Below are positions 31,587-39,324 of a stretch of DNA of 64,000 nucleotides, in pieces (the first letter of the stretch is position 1; every line of letters starts with the position of its first letter). The DNA lies in the NCBI GenBank assembly GCA_033851845.1, contig JAWWOH010000080.1, positions 1 through 64,000 of the forward strand. The letters are read 5' to 3'. The position numbers and the translations under genes were made by a program. The DNA is from RYN-124 sp033851845. Its GTDB lineage: Bacteria > Actinomycetota > Actinomycetes > Mycobacteriales > SCTD01. Below the pieces are notes generated by a model. That model did not search any database, was not told the DNA's origin, and worked only from the letters and a program-made list of their open reading frames with translations.

Positions 31587-32345
31587 CTACCAGGCGAGCA
31601 CGGAGCGACCGATGACCCGACCCTCCTCGGTGCCTGAGACCACCAGCTCGCGGGCCGAGTCGTCCGCGGCGACGTCCCACTGGACGCGGAGCCGCCACCA
31701 GTCCTGGCCGCCCTGCCCCGACGCCACTCGGCCCTCCACCGACCGACCGTCGGCCTCGAGCAGCCACGTGGTCGCAGCTCCCGGATGGCTCATCGCCATC
31801 GACACCAGCGGGCGATCGGCATCGGTCGCCTCCCCAGCGTGCTTCTTCTGCAGCCAGTCGCGCATCAGCCGGGCTCGTTCGTCGCGCACCTCATGAGCGG
31901 CCGGATCGACCGCGATGAGGAAGTCGGCATGCACGCTGCGCTCCCAGACCTCGACGGCGATCAGGACCGCCTGCTCGCCCTCGACCAGCCCGAAGACGCG
32001 TCCGTCACCGAGCACCCGCACGAGCCGGTCCGGTCGCGGGTCAGGCTCGGGCTCGGGGCGGTTGCCGCGCACCTCGACCAGACCCGAGAAGAGCGCGACC
32101 GAGCTGGTGGACACCTTCGCCGAGGAGACGCCCTTCGCCTCTAGGGCGGCGCGACAACGCTCCTGCTGGTCGACGTCGAGCGCACCGACCGCGGCCAGGG
32201 CGTCGACTGCCCCGGACAGGCGCAGGGCGGCGATCACCGCGAGGGCGGTCGTCGGTGACGACGGGTCGGCGTCCGCGGGCGCGGGGAGCGAGTCAACGAG
32301 GGGGAAGAAGTGCGTCTGCAACCACTGCTCAGCGCTGAGCACCAT
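31587..32345 (-). CDS. Conserved hypothetical protein
   Basis: A 252-aa soluble, acidic protein whose family I do not recognise. The N-terminal half is helical and Ala-rich (ALAVIAALRLSGAVDALAAVGALD). The C-terminal half has many aromatic strands (FGLVEGEQAVLIAVEVWE, then GQDWWRLRVQWDVAADD), consistent with a beta sandwich or SH3-like fold. No signal peptide or catalytic motif is evident. The start is well supported by a TAACCT hexamer 6 nt upstream. It lies between the Rieske oxidoreductase and the SOS-controlled HNH gene on the same strand, 22 bp from the latter's stop codon, but has its own promoter element. Confidence 0.75.
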   Translation of the reverse strand: MVLSAEQWLQTHFFPLVDSLPAPADADPSSPTTALAVIAALRLSGAVDALAAVGALDVDQQERCRAALEAKGVSSAKVSTSSVALFSGLVEVRGNRPEPEPDPRPDRLVRVLGDGRVFGLVEGEQAVLIAVEVWERSVHADFLIAVDPAAHEVRDERARLMRDWLQKKHAGEATDADRPLVSMAMSHPGAATTWLLEADGRSVEGRVASGQGGQDWWRLRVQWDVAADDSARELVVSGTEEGRVIGRSVLAW

Positions 32346-32351
32346 GGGACG

Positions 32352-32357
32352 AGGTTA
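32352..32357 (-). promoter_or_regulatory. -10 hexamer TAACCT, leaderless type
   Basis: Read on the minus strand, TAACCT ends 6 nt before the ATG of the 252-aa hypothetical gene. Confidence 0.5.
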
Positions 32358-32367
32358 GGACCGGTCG

Positions 32368-33954
32368 TCAGAACGGCGGGTCGTCATCCCACGTGGGCAC
32401 GCGAACGAGCTCGGCATCGAGGTGATGCAGCTCATCGGGGTCGGGCAGCTCGGCATGAGGTTCGAGTTCTGGTGGAGGGGTCGTCCAGTGCTCCACTTCG
32501 ACGACTTGACCGGCGGGACTCAGCCAGATCGTGCTGCCGTCCCGGCGGAACGGGATCCAACCCCGGTGCTTGAGCACATGTGTTCGCCTGGCCCGGTCGA
32601 CGAGGTTCCAGGCAGCAGTCGGGCCGAGGGGATATCGGATCTCATGATCCTTGTCGGATCGTTTGGCAGCGACCCGGCGGCCGGTTGGACCATCGCAGTA
32701 GACGTCACGGATCTCGACGAACTCGGCCAGCGCGTCACTCGGGACGTAGTGAGGCTGTTCCTCGTAGGTCTTCGGGCTGATCGGTCCGGGATTGTCGACC
32801 ATGGCGAGCAGGGCCTCGCGGATCCCGGCCGGCGTGGGCTCCGGCCGGACGACGCGGTCCGCGACGTCGACGACCTGGCCGAACCGCGACACGCAGACCT
32901 GCCGGAGCTCGGCAAGTGTCAGCCACTCGCGGCATTGCGGCGCGCTGATCCATCCGTAGCCATCGAGCCAGCCCGGGTCGTCGCCCAGCCCGAGCGCCGT
33001 CGTCACAGGCACGGTGATGTTGGCCCGGATCGGCCGGCTGCAGCGGCGATCGTCGCTGAACGCCGGGGCGGCCGGCACAGGCCGAGCCTCGGTAGCCACG
33101 ACCTCCACCGGCTCGACGCTCTCCGCGACAGGTGTCGGCCCCTCGACAGAGACAGCCGGGCGCTCCGGGTCGCCGGGGTCGGCAGGTTCAGCGGAATCGT
33201 CGGTGAGGCGTTCGATCGCCAGGTCGTAGCGGAGGGCATCCAAACCGCGTAGGTCGCCGGCGGCCTGCGCGGCCTTGGCGTCGGCGGTGAGTCGCTCGTA
33301 GACCTGAACGATGCCCATGGCCGGGCCGGACAGCAGCAGATCTGCCTGGCCGTCGGGCTGTCGGAGGACACGGACCCGCCGTGACCTGGCAACTTCGGCT
33401 TCCCGCGCCGCGGCGGCGTCCGCGTCGTACCGAAGCTCGATCTGACGCACCGCGTCGCGGATCCGGCTCGGCGCGAGACGGCAGGCCCGGTCGGCGACCT
33501 CTGCTTCGACCGCGGCGATCGCCGGCCGTTCAAGGCGCCGGCACTCCTCCACCAGAACGCGTGCGCGGAACTGCGGGAGCTCACCCTCCTCGAGGAGGGC
33601 AAGGGTGCGCGGATGCACCGCGACCAGCGCAACCGCGATGTCGATCTCGTTGGCGGCCGCCTGGTCACTGCACCGCTTCGCGACCGCGATCTCGCGGATG
33701 AAGGATGTCCACGGCGTCGGTCCCCGGGTGTCCCATGGTGATCGCGGCACCTGTGCGGCCAGCCGCGCGATCACCCGGCACTCGTGCGCCCACCGCATCC
33801 AGCTCTCTCGCGATGACTCGGCAAGATCGGAGACGTCGGCACGGAAGTCGTCGTGGTCGAAGGGGCCGAACGGATCGGCCGGGTCGAACGGCAGATCCCA
33901 GCCCCGCGGGCGCGCCAATGGCGCGACGGGAACGTCGACCAGTGCCGTGGACAT
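32368..33954 (-). CDS. DUF222 / HNH-type (13E12-like) protein with degenerate HNH motif
   Basis: A 528-aa member of the actinobacterial DUF222-HNH (13E12 repeat) family. The N-terminal DUF222 region (RDAVRQIELRYDADAAAARE, then RVLRQPDGQADLLLSGPA) is followed by an HNH-like C-terminus: CDGPTGRR, KDHEIRYPLGPTAAWNL and RRTHVLKHRGW. The Asp-His-, Asn- and His-type residues remain, but the paired cysteines of the normal CDxPGCRRPA and C-x2-HH zinc site are mostly gone, so nuclease activity is doubtful. An acidic linker (TDDSAEPADPGDPERPA) is inserted. Its promoter carries a perfect SOS box, so induction by DNA damage is expected. The predicted transcript is leaderless. Confidence 0.88.
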   Translation of the reverse strand: MSTALVDVPVAPLARPRGWDLPFDPADPFGPFDHDDFRADVSDLAESSRESWMRWAHECRVIARLAAQVPRSPWDTRGPTPWTSFIREIAVAKRCSDQAAANEIDIAVALVAVHPRTLALLEEGELPQFRARVLVEECRRLERPAIAAVEAEVADRACRLAPSRIRDAVRQIELRYDADAAAAREAEVARSRRVRVLRQPDGQADLLLSGPAMGIVQVYERLTADAKAAQAAGDLRGLDALRYDLAIERLTDDSAEPADPGDPERPAVSVEGPTPVAESVEPVEVVATEARPVPAAPAFSDDRRCSRPIRANITVPVTTALGLGDDPGWLDGYGWISAPQCREWLTLAELRQVCVSRFGQVVDVADRVVRPEPTPAGIREALLAMVDNPGPISPKTYEEQPHYVPSDALAEFVEIRDVYCDGPTGRRVAAKRSDKDHEIRYPLGPTAAWNLVDRARRTHVLKHRGWIPFRRDGSTIWLSPAGQVVEVEHWTTPPPELEPHAELPDPDELHHLDAELVRVPTWDDDPPF

Positions 33955-33956
33955 GT

Positions 33957-33989
33957 TCGAACACTAGTTCGATCCACGACAGTAGTCAA
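33957..33989 (-). promoter_or_regulatory. SOS (LexA) box in a complete leaderless promoter
   Basis: TCGAACACTAGTTCGA at 33957-33972 is a perfect 16-bp LexA site of the mycobacterial/actinobacterial type (TCGAAC-N4-GTTCGA). On the minus strand the -35 is TTGACT (33984-33989), the spacer is 17 bp, and the -10 is TAGTGT (33961-33966), ending 6 nt before the ATG. The LexA box therefore covers the -10 element, and transcription should begin at the start codon. Confidence 0.88.
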
Positions 33990-34073
33990 GACATGTCCGG
34001 CCCCCGTCGCGAGTCTGTGGACGGCGCATCCGGGCTGTGGACTCTCCTACCCTGAGGCCCTGCCTGTCGGGGG

Positions 34074-34511
34074 GTGAAGGTGCGCGAACGGTTGGCTGCG
34101 GGCTTCTGCGTCGGCGCAGCGGTCGCCACCGCGTGGGTCGGCTGGGACCAGCTCGGCATCCGTCCGCTCACTCAGCATGTGCCACAGATGTACGGCGCCG
34201 GTGACCTCGGTCTCGCCTTTCTCGCAGCCGTCGTCATCTGGCTCTGCCTGCATGCAGCGGTGACGGTGCGACGGTCGCGCTCGCTGGCCGCCGTTCACGG
34301 TGCGGCGCTGGCGCTCGCGATGGGCGCCTTCGCATACCTGCACTGGCCGCGAGGCGAAGCGGACTTCGGCTACTTCGCCTACCTCTCCGAAGCGGAGCCC
34401 CCGCACTGGGGCCGCGATGTCACGCTCCTCGTCGGCGCGCTCGTCGCCGGCTTCGCGCTTCCCACCGCCGTTGCAGTGCGTCGGCGACGACGCAGTCCCC
34501 CCTCGTGCTGA
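34074..34511 (+). CDS. Small integral membrane protein
   Basis: A 145-aa protein of unknown function with four hydrophobic segments (about residues 7-24, 46-62, 72-90 and 117-135). A charged loop after the third (HWPRGEADFGYFAYLSEAEPPHWGRD) is probably extracellular. It ends in an Arg-rich cytoplasmic tail. The GTG start could instead be the one two codons downstream, since GGGGGG lies directly before either. Its last 7 nt overlap the start of the short GNAT remnant. No family was recognised. Confidence 0.68.
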   Translation: MKVRERLAAGFCVGAAVATAWVGWDQLGIRPLTQHVPQMYGAGDLGLAFLAAVVIWLCLHAAVTVRRSRSLAAVHGAALALAMGAFAYLHWPRGEADFGYFAYLSEAEPPHWGRDVTLLVGALVAGFALPTAVAVRRRRRSPPSC

Positions 34512-34678
34512 TCCGGCCGCTCGACCAACCGGGTGACCTGGGCTGGGTCGTCACGGCGCACGGCGAGCCGTACGCCGAGGAGTTCGGCTGGGACATGAGC
34601 TTCGAGGCACTCGAGGAGGAGAAGCACCGCAGCTTCGGCCACGACCTCGTCGGACAGAACTGGATTCTGGAGCTCTAG
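34505..34678 (+). pseudogene. Internally deleted GNAT acetyltransferase remnant
   Basis: A 57-codon open frame that joins the first and last pieces of an actinobacterial GNAT acetyltransferase. The start VLIRPLDQPGDLGWVVTAHG with GEPYAEEFGWDMSFEAL is the normal N-terminus, and KHRSFGHDLVGQNWILEL is the normal C-terminus. The roughly 100-110 residues between them, which carry the acetyl-CoA-binding core, are absent, and the junction is in frame within EALEEEKH. The product cannot be an acetyltransferase. It shares a CTAG with the convergent intact GNAT gene. Whether the remnant is translated is unknown. Confidence 0.72.
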
Positions 34679-35169
34679 CTTCCGGACAAGAGCTGGAAGT
34701 AGCGAGCGATCGGCAGCGCGATGAACCCCGAGGCCTCGTAGCTGCGGCGGGCCGGCTCATGACCGGGGTCTCCTCCGGTCTCGACGACCGCGATGTCCAT
34801 GCCCGCTGCGCGCATGTGATCGATTGCGAAGGCCGTGAGGGCACCAGCGACACCGCGTCGCTGGTGGTCGGGATCGACGGCGATCATCTCGATCGCACCC
34901 ATGCGCTCGTGATACGCGTTGAGCGCAACGGCCACGAAACCCACTGGCGCGTCATCCAACAAGCCGACGAACACGTCCAGATCCCCGCTCGTGCATGTCG
35001 AGCGCACGGCGTCCGCCTGACCAGCCGCCCAGTCCGGGTGCAGTCGCTCGAAGACGGGGCTGCCGAGCACGCCACGCAAGGAGTCGAACACCGGCGCCCA
35101 CGCACACAGCGAGAAGTCGACGACCGCGTCGACGTCACGGTCTTCAATCGGTCGGATTTCGAGTGTCAC
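34675..35169 (-). CDS. GNAT-family N-acetyltransferase
   Basis: A 164-aa acetyl-CoA-dependent acyltransferase. The acetyl-CoA motif A is IEMIAVDPDHQRRGVAGALTAF (in two adjoining pieces), with the pyrophosphate loop Q-R-R-G-V-A-G, and motif B covers SYEASGFIALPIARYF. The GTG start at VTLEIRPIEDRDVDAV was chosen because GNAT proteins of this type begin with I-R-P. The open frame upstream is not homologous. The acceptor is unknown. It is convergent with the deleted GNAT remnant, which belongs to a different GNAT subgroup, so the remnant is not simply a duplicate of this gene. Confidence 0.88.
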   Translation of the reverse strand: MTLEIRPIEDRDVDAVVDFSLCAWAPVFDSLRGVLGSPVFERLHPDWAAGQADAVRSTCTSGDLDVFVGLLDDAPVGFVAVALNAYHERMGAIEMIAVDPDHQRRGVAGALTAFAIDHMRAAGMDIAVVETGGDPGHEPARRSYEASGFIALPIARYFQLLSGS

Positions 35170-35204
35170 GGCGAGTAGGTTCGCAGATCCGTCGACGGCG
35201 ATGG

Positions 35205-36494
35205 TCAGCCGAGCACTCGGTCGAGGTAGGCGTTGGTGAAGCGCCGTTCCGGGTCCAACGTGTCGCGCAAGGCGACGAACTCGTCGAAGCGCGGATAGCG
35301 CTCGCGCAGATGCGAAGCGTCGAGGGTGTGCAGCTTCCCCCAATGCGGTCGGCCACCGACGTCCTGGTAGAGCTTCTCGACCTCGCGGAAGTAGGGGTCG
35401 TACGACGTGCCCTTGAACATGTGCACGGCGATGTACGCCGACTCGCGGCCCGACGCCGTCGAGAGGGTCACGTCATCGGCCGGCGCCACCCGCACCTCCA
35501 CCGGGAACGACACGTGCAACCCTAACCGCTCCGGCAGTCCGCGAAGCTCGCGGAAGACGTCGGGCAGTGAGGCCCGCGGCACGGCGTACTCCATCTCGTA
35601 GAAGCGCACCCGCCTCGGTGACGTGAAGACGCGTGGGGCGGCGTCGATGTAGGTGCGCGCGGTGAGGGCGCGCGCCGCGACGCGGTTGAGCCGTGGGATC
35701 AGCGCCGGCATCCGGCGACCGAGTCGGCAGGTCAGCTCGAAGACGCCGTTGGACAGCAGCTCGTCGTCGACGAACGCTTTCGCCTTCGACAGCGGGCGTA
35801 CCTCGGCCGACGTGCGGTTGTTGCGCTTCGTCAGCGCGATGTCGGTGTGGGGGAACCAGTAGAACTCGAAGTGCTCGTTGGCCGCGACGATGTCGAAGAA
35901 GCCGTCGAGCACCTCGTCGAGTGGCATCGGTCGCTCGTCGGCCTCGAGCACGAACGCCTTCTCCGCCTGGAACGTCACCGTGCTGATGACACCGAGCGCA
36001 CCAAGTCCGACCCGTGCCGCGGCGAACAGCTCCGGCCGCTCGGCGCCACTGCACGTCACCACCGATCCGTCCGCGAGCACCAGCTCCAGCGCGGCGATTT
36101 GCGCGGCGAACCCGGCACTGTCCCGGCCCGTGCCGTGCGTTCCCGTGGACACCGCCCCCGACACGGTCTGGACGTCGATGTCGCCCATGTTCGTGAGCCC
36201 CAGGCCGTGCTCGTGCATCAGCGCGTTGAGCCGGTGCAGCCGCAGCCCCGCCTGAGCCGTGACCAGACCGGTCGAGGGGTCGGCGGAGACCAGGCCGTCG
36301 TACGACGACATGTCGAGCAGTAAGCCGTCCGTGAGCCCGATGGCGGTGAACGAGTGCCCGGCCCCGATCGCCTTGACCCGCAGGCCGTCGGCGGCCGCCT
36401 GCTTGACCGCCGTGGCGATGTCGTCGACCGAGCGCGGGCGGACGACGCGCACCGGCTCCATGACCTGGTTGCCGGCCCAGTTGGACCACTCCAC
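35205..36494 (-). CDS. FAD-dependent sugar-1,4-lactone oxidase (D-arabinono/L-gulono-lactone type)
   Basis: A 429-aa aldonolactone oxidase. It has a PCMH-type FAD domain (VRPRSVDDIATAVKQA, then VKAIGAGHSFTAIGLTDG, where a His is the usual FAD-attachment position in the GHS/GHSF motif) and an ALO C-terminal domain (RFYEMEYAVPR, then RPHWGKLHTLDASHLRERYP, containing the HWGK active-site motif). Family enzymes oxidise D-arabinono-, L-gulono- or galactonolactone; mycobacterial GulDH is a close type. A GAGGAG ribosome site precedes the GTG start. It is a monocistronic minus-strand gene, divergent from the symporter operon. Confidence 0.92.
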   Translation of the reverse strand: MEWSNWAGNQVMEPVRVVRPRSVDDIATAVKQAAADGLRVKAIGAGHSFTAIGLTDGLLLDMSSYDGLVSADPSTGLVTAQAGLRLHRLNALMHEHGLGLTNMGDIDVQTVSGAVSTGTHGTGRDSAGFAAQIAALELVLADGSVVTCSGAERPELFAAARVGLGALGVISTVTFQAEKAFVLEADERPMPLDEVLDGFFDIVAANEHFEFYWFPHTDIALTKRNNRTSAEVRPLSKAKAFVDDELLSNGVFELTCRLGRRMPALIPRLNRVAARALTARTYIDAAPRVFTSPRRVRFYEMEYAVPRASLPDVFRELRGLPERLGLHVSFPVEVRVAPADDVTLSTASGRESAYIAVHMFKGTSYDPYFREVEKLYQDVGGRPHWGKLHTLDASHLRERYPRFDEFVALRDTLDPERRFTNAYLDRVLG

Positions 36495-36582
36495 GAGGGC
36501 TCCTCAGGTTGATTCCGGATGAATCGGGATAGATCATCTCGCAGTCGGCCGCCATCGGCGTCGGCCGCGGCTGGAGGACAGC

Positions 36583-36873
36583 ATGAGCGATCCCATCGGC
36601 ACCAACTCCGCTCCGCCCACCGACGGTCCCATCCACCCGCGGCGGGGCCCGGCGTACGTCGTAGCCGGCATCCTGCTCGCCGCACCCTTTGTCGCGCTGC
36701 TGTGGGTGACGAGCTACGCCAAGGACGAGCCGCGGCTGTGGGGCTTCCCGTTCTTCTACTGGTACCAGCTGATGTGGGTGTTCATCGCCTCGCTGCTGAC
36801 CTACATCGCCTACCGCCTGGTGCGCGGCACCGACCGCACGCGCGGCCGGCTGACCGACCGGAGCGGACGATGA
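36583..36873 (+). CDS. DUF3311-like small membrane subunit
   Basis: A 96-aa protein with two transmembrane helices (about residues 24-44 and 60-80) joined by the loop SYAKDEPRLWGFPFFYWYQ. The pattern FPFFYWYQLMWV is characteristic of DUF3311 proteins encoded directly before monocarboxylate-type sodium symporters. It is expected to sit with that transporter in the membrane, like the small partners of other SSS carriers. A GGAGGA ribosome site precedes the ATG. The stop overlaps the symporter start (ATGA). Confidence 0.88.
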   Translation: MSDPIGTNSAPPTDGPIHPRRGPAYVVAGILLAAPFVALLWVTSYAKDEPRLWGFPFFYWYQLMWVFIASLLTYIAYRLVRGTDRTRGRLTDRSGR

Positions 36874-38561
36874 TGGCCGCCGCGTCGACCGGCACCAACG
36901 GCGTGGCGCTGTCCATCGTCGTCGTGCTGTTCCTCGCCGTCACGGTGCTCGGCTTCGCCGCAGCCCGCTGGCGCCGGGCGGAGAGCCTGGCCAACCTCGA
37001 CGAGTGGGGCCTGGGCGGCCGCGGCTTCGGCACCTTCGTCACCTGGTTCCTGCTGGGCGGCGACCTCTACACGGCGTACACGTTCATCGCGGTGCCGGCG
37101 TTGATGTTCGCCGCCGGCGCGCTCGGGTTCTTCGCTGTGCCGTACACGATCATCGTCTACCCGCTGGTGTTCCTGTTCCTGCCGCGGCTGTGGTCGGTGA
37201 GCCACCGGCACGGCTACGTCACGCCGGCCGACTTCGTCCGCGGGCGCTACGGCTCCCGCGCACTGGCGCTGGCGATCGCCGTCACCGGGATCCTCGCGAC
37301 GATGCCGTACATCGCGCTGCAGCTCGTCGGCATCCAGGCCGTCCTCGAGGTGATGGGGGTCGGCGGCAGCGACAACAAGCTGCTCGCCGACCTGCCGCTG
37401 CTCGTCGCGTTCATCGCGCTGGCGGCGTACACGTACTCGAGCGGACTGCGCGCACCTGCGCTCATCGCGTTCGTGAAGGACATCCTCATCTACGTCGTCA
37501 TCATCGTCGCGGTGATCTACATCCCGCACAAGCTCGGCGGGTGGGGTCACATCTTCGACAGCGCACAGCAGTCGCTCTCGCAGAAGAGCCCGGCGACCGG
37601 GAAGCCGAAGGGCGCGATCATCCCGGGCGCACCCGCGGTCTGGCCCTACGCGACGCTCGCGCTCGGGTCCGCGATGGCGCTGTTCATGTACCCGCACAGC
37701 GTCACCGCGGTGCTCTCGACCCGAAGCCGTGACGTCGGACGGCGCAATGCTGCGCTGCTGCCGGCGTACTCGCTCCTGCTCGGTCTGATCGCCCTGCTGG
37801 GTTACATGGCGATCGCGGCGAAGGTGAAGCCGATCGGGCTCGACGGCAAGCCGAACGCGCAGCTCGCCATCCCCCAGCTGTTCGAGAACATGTTCCCGAG
37901 CTGGTTCGCCGGGATCGCGTTCGCCGCTGTCGTCATCGGTGCGCTCGTGCCCGCCGCCATCATGTCGATCGCGGCATCGAACCTGTTCACCCGCAACATC
38001 TACCGGGAGTTCTTCCGGCCGCAGGCTGATCCTGCGGAAGAGGCCCGGGTCTCGAAGATCGTGTCGCTGCTGGTCAAGGTGGGGGCGCTCGTCTTCGTCC
38101 TGAGTCTCGACAGGACGCTGGCCATCAACTTCCAGCTGCTGGGCGGGATCTGGATGCTGCAGACGTTCCCGACGCTCGTCTTCGGCCTGTTCACGCGGTG
38201 GTTCCACCGCTGGGCGCTGCTCGCCGGCTGGGCGGTGTCGATGGTCTACGGCACCGTGAAGGCCTACCAGGTCATCAACCCGGCGACGCACAAGCACTTC
38301 GGCGGCTCCGCGGCCGAGATCCCGTTCCTGTCCGGGCGCAACGGCTACATCGCCCTGACGGCGTTCGTCCTCAACCTGCTGATCGCGGTCGTCCTGACCT
38401 TCATCCTGCGTGCGGTGAAAGCGCCGGACGGCGTCGACGTCACCGAGCCGGAGGACTACTGGGCCGACGAGGACGACCCGCGGGTCGCGCCGCTGCCGCA
38501 GCTCACCGGGACCGGTCCCGCGCCGGCGAGGCGGCAGAGCACGGACGCGCCGCTCACCTAG
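36870..38561 (+). CDS. Sodium:solute symporter (SSS family, MctP-like monocarboxylate carrier)
   Basis: A 563-aa inner-membrane carrier with about 13 predicted helices. LDEWGLGGRGFGTFVTWFLL near the N-terminus and GALVPAAIMSIAASNLFTRN (with YREFF following) match the SSS sodium-site region of the MctP/PanF-like branch, whose members import short monocarboxylates such as lactate, pyruvate or alanine. Pairing with DUF3311 supports this branch. The acidic C-terminal tail (TEPEDYWADEDDPRVAP) is cytoplasmic. The substrate is an inference from family. The stop codon TAG is also part of the -10 hexamer of the next gene. Confidence 0.9.
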   Translation: MMAAASTGTNGVALSIVVVLFLAVTVLGFAAARWRRAESLANLDEWGLGGRGFGTFVTWFLLGGDLYTAYTFIAVPALMFAAGALGFFAVPYTIIVYPLVFLFLPRLWSVSHRHGYVTPADFVRGRYGSRALALAIAVTGILATMPYIALQLVGIQAVLEVMGVGGSDNKLLADLPLLVAFIALAAYTYSSGLRAPALIAFVKDILIYVVIIVAVIYIPHKLGGWGHIFDSAQQSLSQKSPATGKPKGAIIPGAPAVWPYATLALGSAMALFMYPHSVTAVLSTRSRDVGRRNAALLPAYSLLLGLIALLGYMAIAAKVKPIGLDGKPNAQLAIPQLFENMFPSWFAGIAFAAVVIGALVPAAIMSIAASNLFTRNIYREFFRPQADPAEEARVSKIVSLLVKVGALVFVLSLDRTLAINFQLLGGIWMLQTFPTLVFGLFTRWFHRWALLAGWAVSMVYGTVKAYQVINPATHKHFGGSAAEIPFLSGRNGYIALTAFVLNLLIAVVLTFILRAVKAPDGVDVTEPEDYWADEDDPRVAPLPQLTGTGPAPARRQSTDAPLT

Positions 38562-38564
38562 TTT
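38559..38564 (+). promoter_or_regulatory. -10 hexamer TAGTTT, leaderless type
   Basis: TAGTTT, whose first three bases are the symporter stop codon, ends 7 nt before the ATG of the TSUP gene. Confidence 0.5.
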
Positions 38565-38571
38565 CGTCGCC

Positions 38572-39324
38572 ATGACCCCCGCCCACGCCGCTCTGGTCAC
38601 CGGGGCGGGGGTCCTGGCCGGCGCGATCAATGCGGTCGCCGGCGGCGGAACGCTGGTCGCCTTTCCCGCGCTGCTCGGCGTGGGTGTCGGTCCGCTGACG
38701 GCCAACATCACCTGCTCGGTGGGTCTCATCACCGGGTACGCCGGTGGCTCGGTCGCTTACCGCCGTGAGCTCGCCGGGCAGCGCGATCGCGTGCGCGCGC
38801 TCTTGCCGTTCGCCGTGATGGGCGGCCTCGGCGGCGCCGTGTTGCTGTTGGTCACTCCGCCCTCGACGTTCCGGGCAGTCGTGCCCTACCTCGTGCTGCT
38901 GTCCGCGGCCCTGCTGGCAGTGCAGCCGGGGCTGTCGCGGGTCCTTCGCAACCGGCAGGCCACCGGGTCGGATGTGCACTGGGGCGCGCGCGTCGGCGTC
39001 GGCGCCGCGGCGGTCTACGGGTCCTACTTCGGCGCCGGTCTCGGCGTACTCCTGCTCGCAGTGCTCGGCATCCTCATCGCCGACGGCCTGCAGCGCCTGA
39101 ACGCACTCAAGGGCGTGCTCTCGCTGCTGATCAACGTCGTCGGCGCGGCCATCTTCGTGCTGTCGGCGCGGGTGGACTGGGGCTACGCGCTGGCACTCGC
39201 CATCGGTGCGTACGTCGGCGGCACCCTCGGCGTCTCCATCGCGCGCCGGCTGCACCCGACCGCGATGCGGGCGGCCGTGGTCGTCCTCGGCATCGTCGTG
39301 GGCATCGGGTTGCTCGTCACTTGA
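38572..39324 (+). CDS. TSUP-family transporter (TauE/SafE-like)
   Basis: A 250-aa membrane protein with about eight helices in two homologous halves. GAGVLAGAINAVAGGGTLVA opens the first half and GAAAVYGSYFGAGLGVLLLA the second; these G-rich repeats are the TSUP (DUF81) signature. Members export sulfite, sulfoacetate or other sulfur-containing anions. The substrate is undetermined. It has its own leaderless -10 element. Its end overlaps the end of the convergent acyltransferase by 8 nt. Confidence 0.9.
   Translation: MTPAHAALVTGAGVLAGAINAVAGGGTLVAFPALLGVGVGPLTANITCSVGLITGYAGGSVAYRRELAGQRDRVRALLPFAVMGGLGGAVLLLVTPPSTFRAVVPYLVLLSAALLAVQPGLSRVLRNRQATGSDVHWGARVGVGAAAVYGSYFGAGLGVLLLAVLGILIADGLQRLNALKGVLSLLINVVGAAIFVLSARVDWGYALALAIGAYVGGTLGVSIARRLHPTAMRAAVVVLGIVVGIGLLVT

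Noticed and set aside
33966..33978. A GTTCGATCC string that resembles a tRNA T-arm
   Set aside because: There is no acceptor stem, anticodon arm or D-arm around it; the string is part of the SOS box. No tRNA was found elsewhere in the window.
36810..38732. A 640-codon minus-strand frame opposite the symporter
   Set aside because: Repetitive Arg/Asp/Gln sequence, typical of the antisense of a membrane-protein gene in high-GC DNA.
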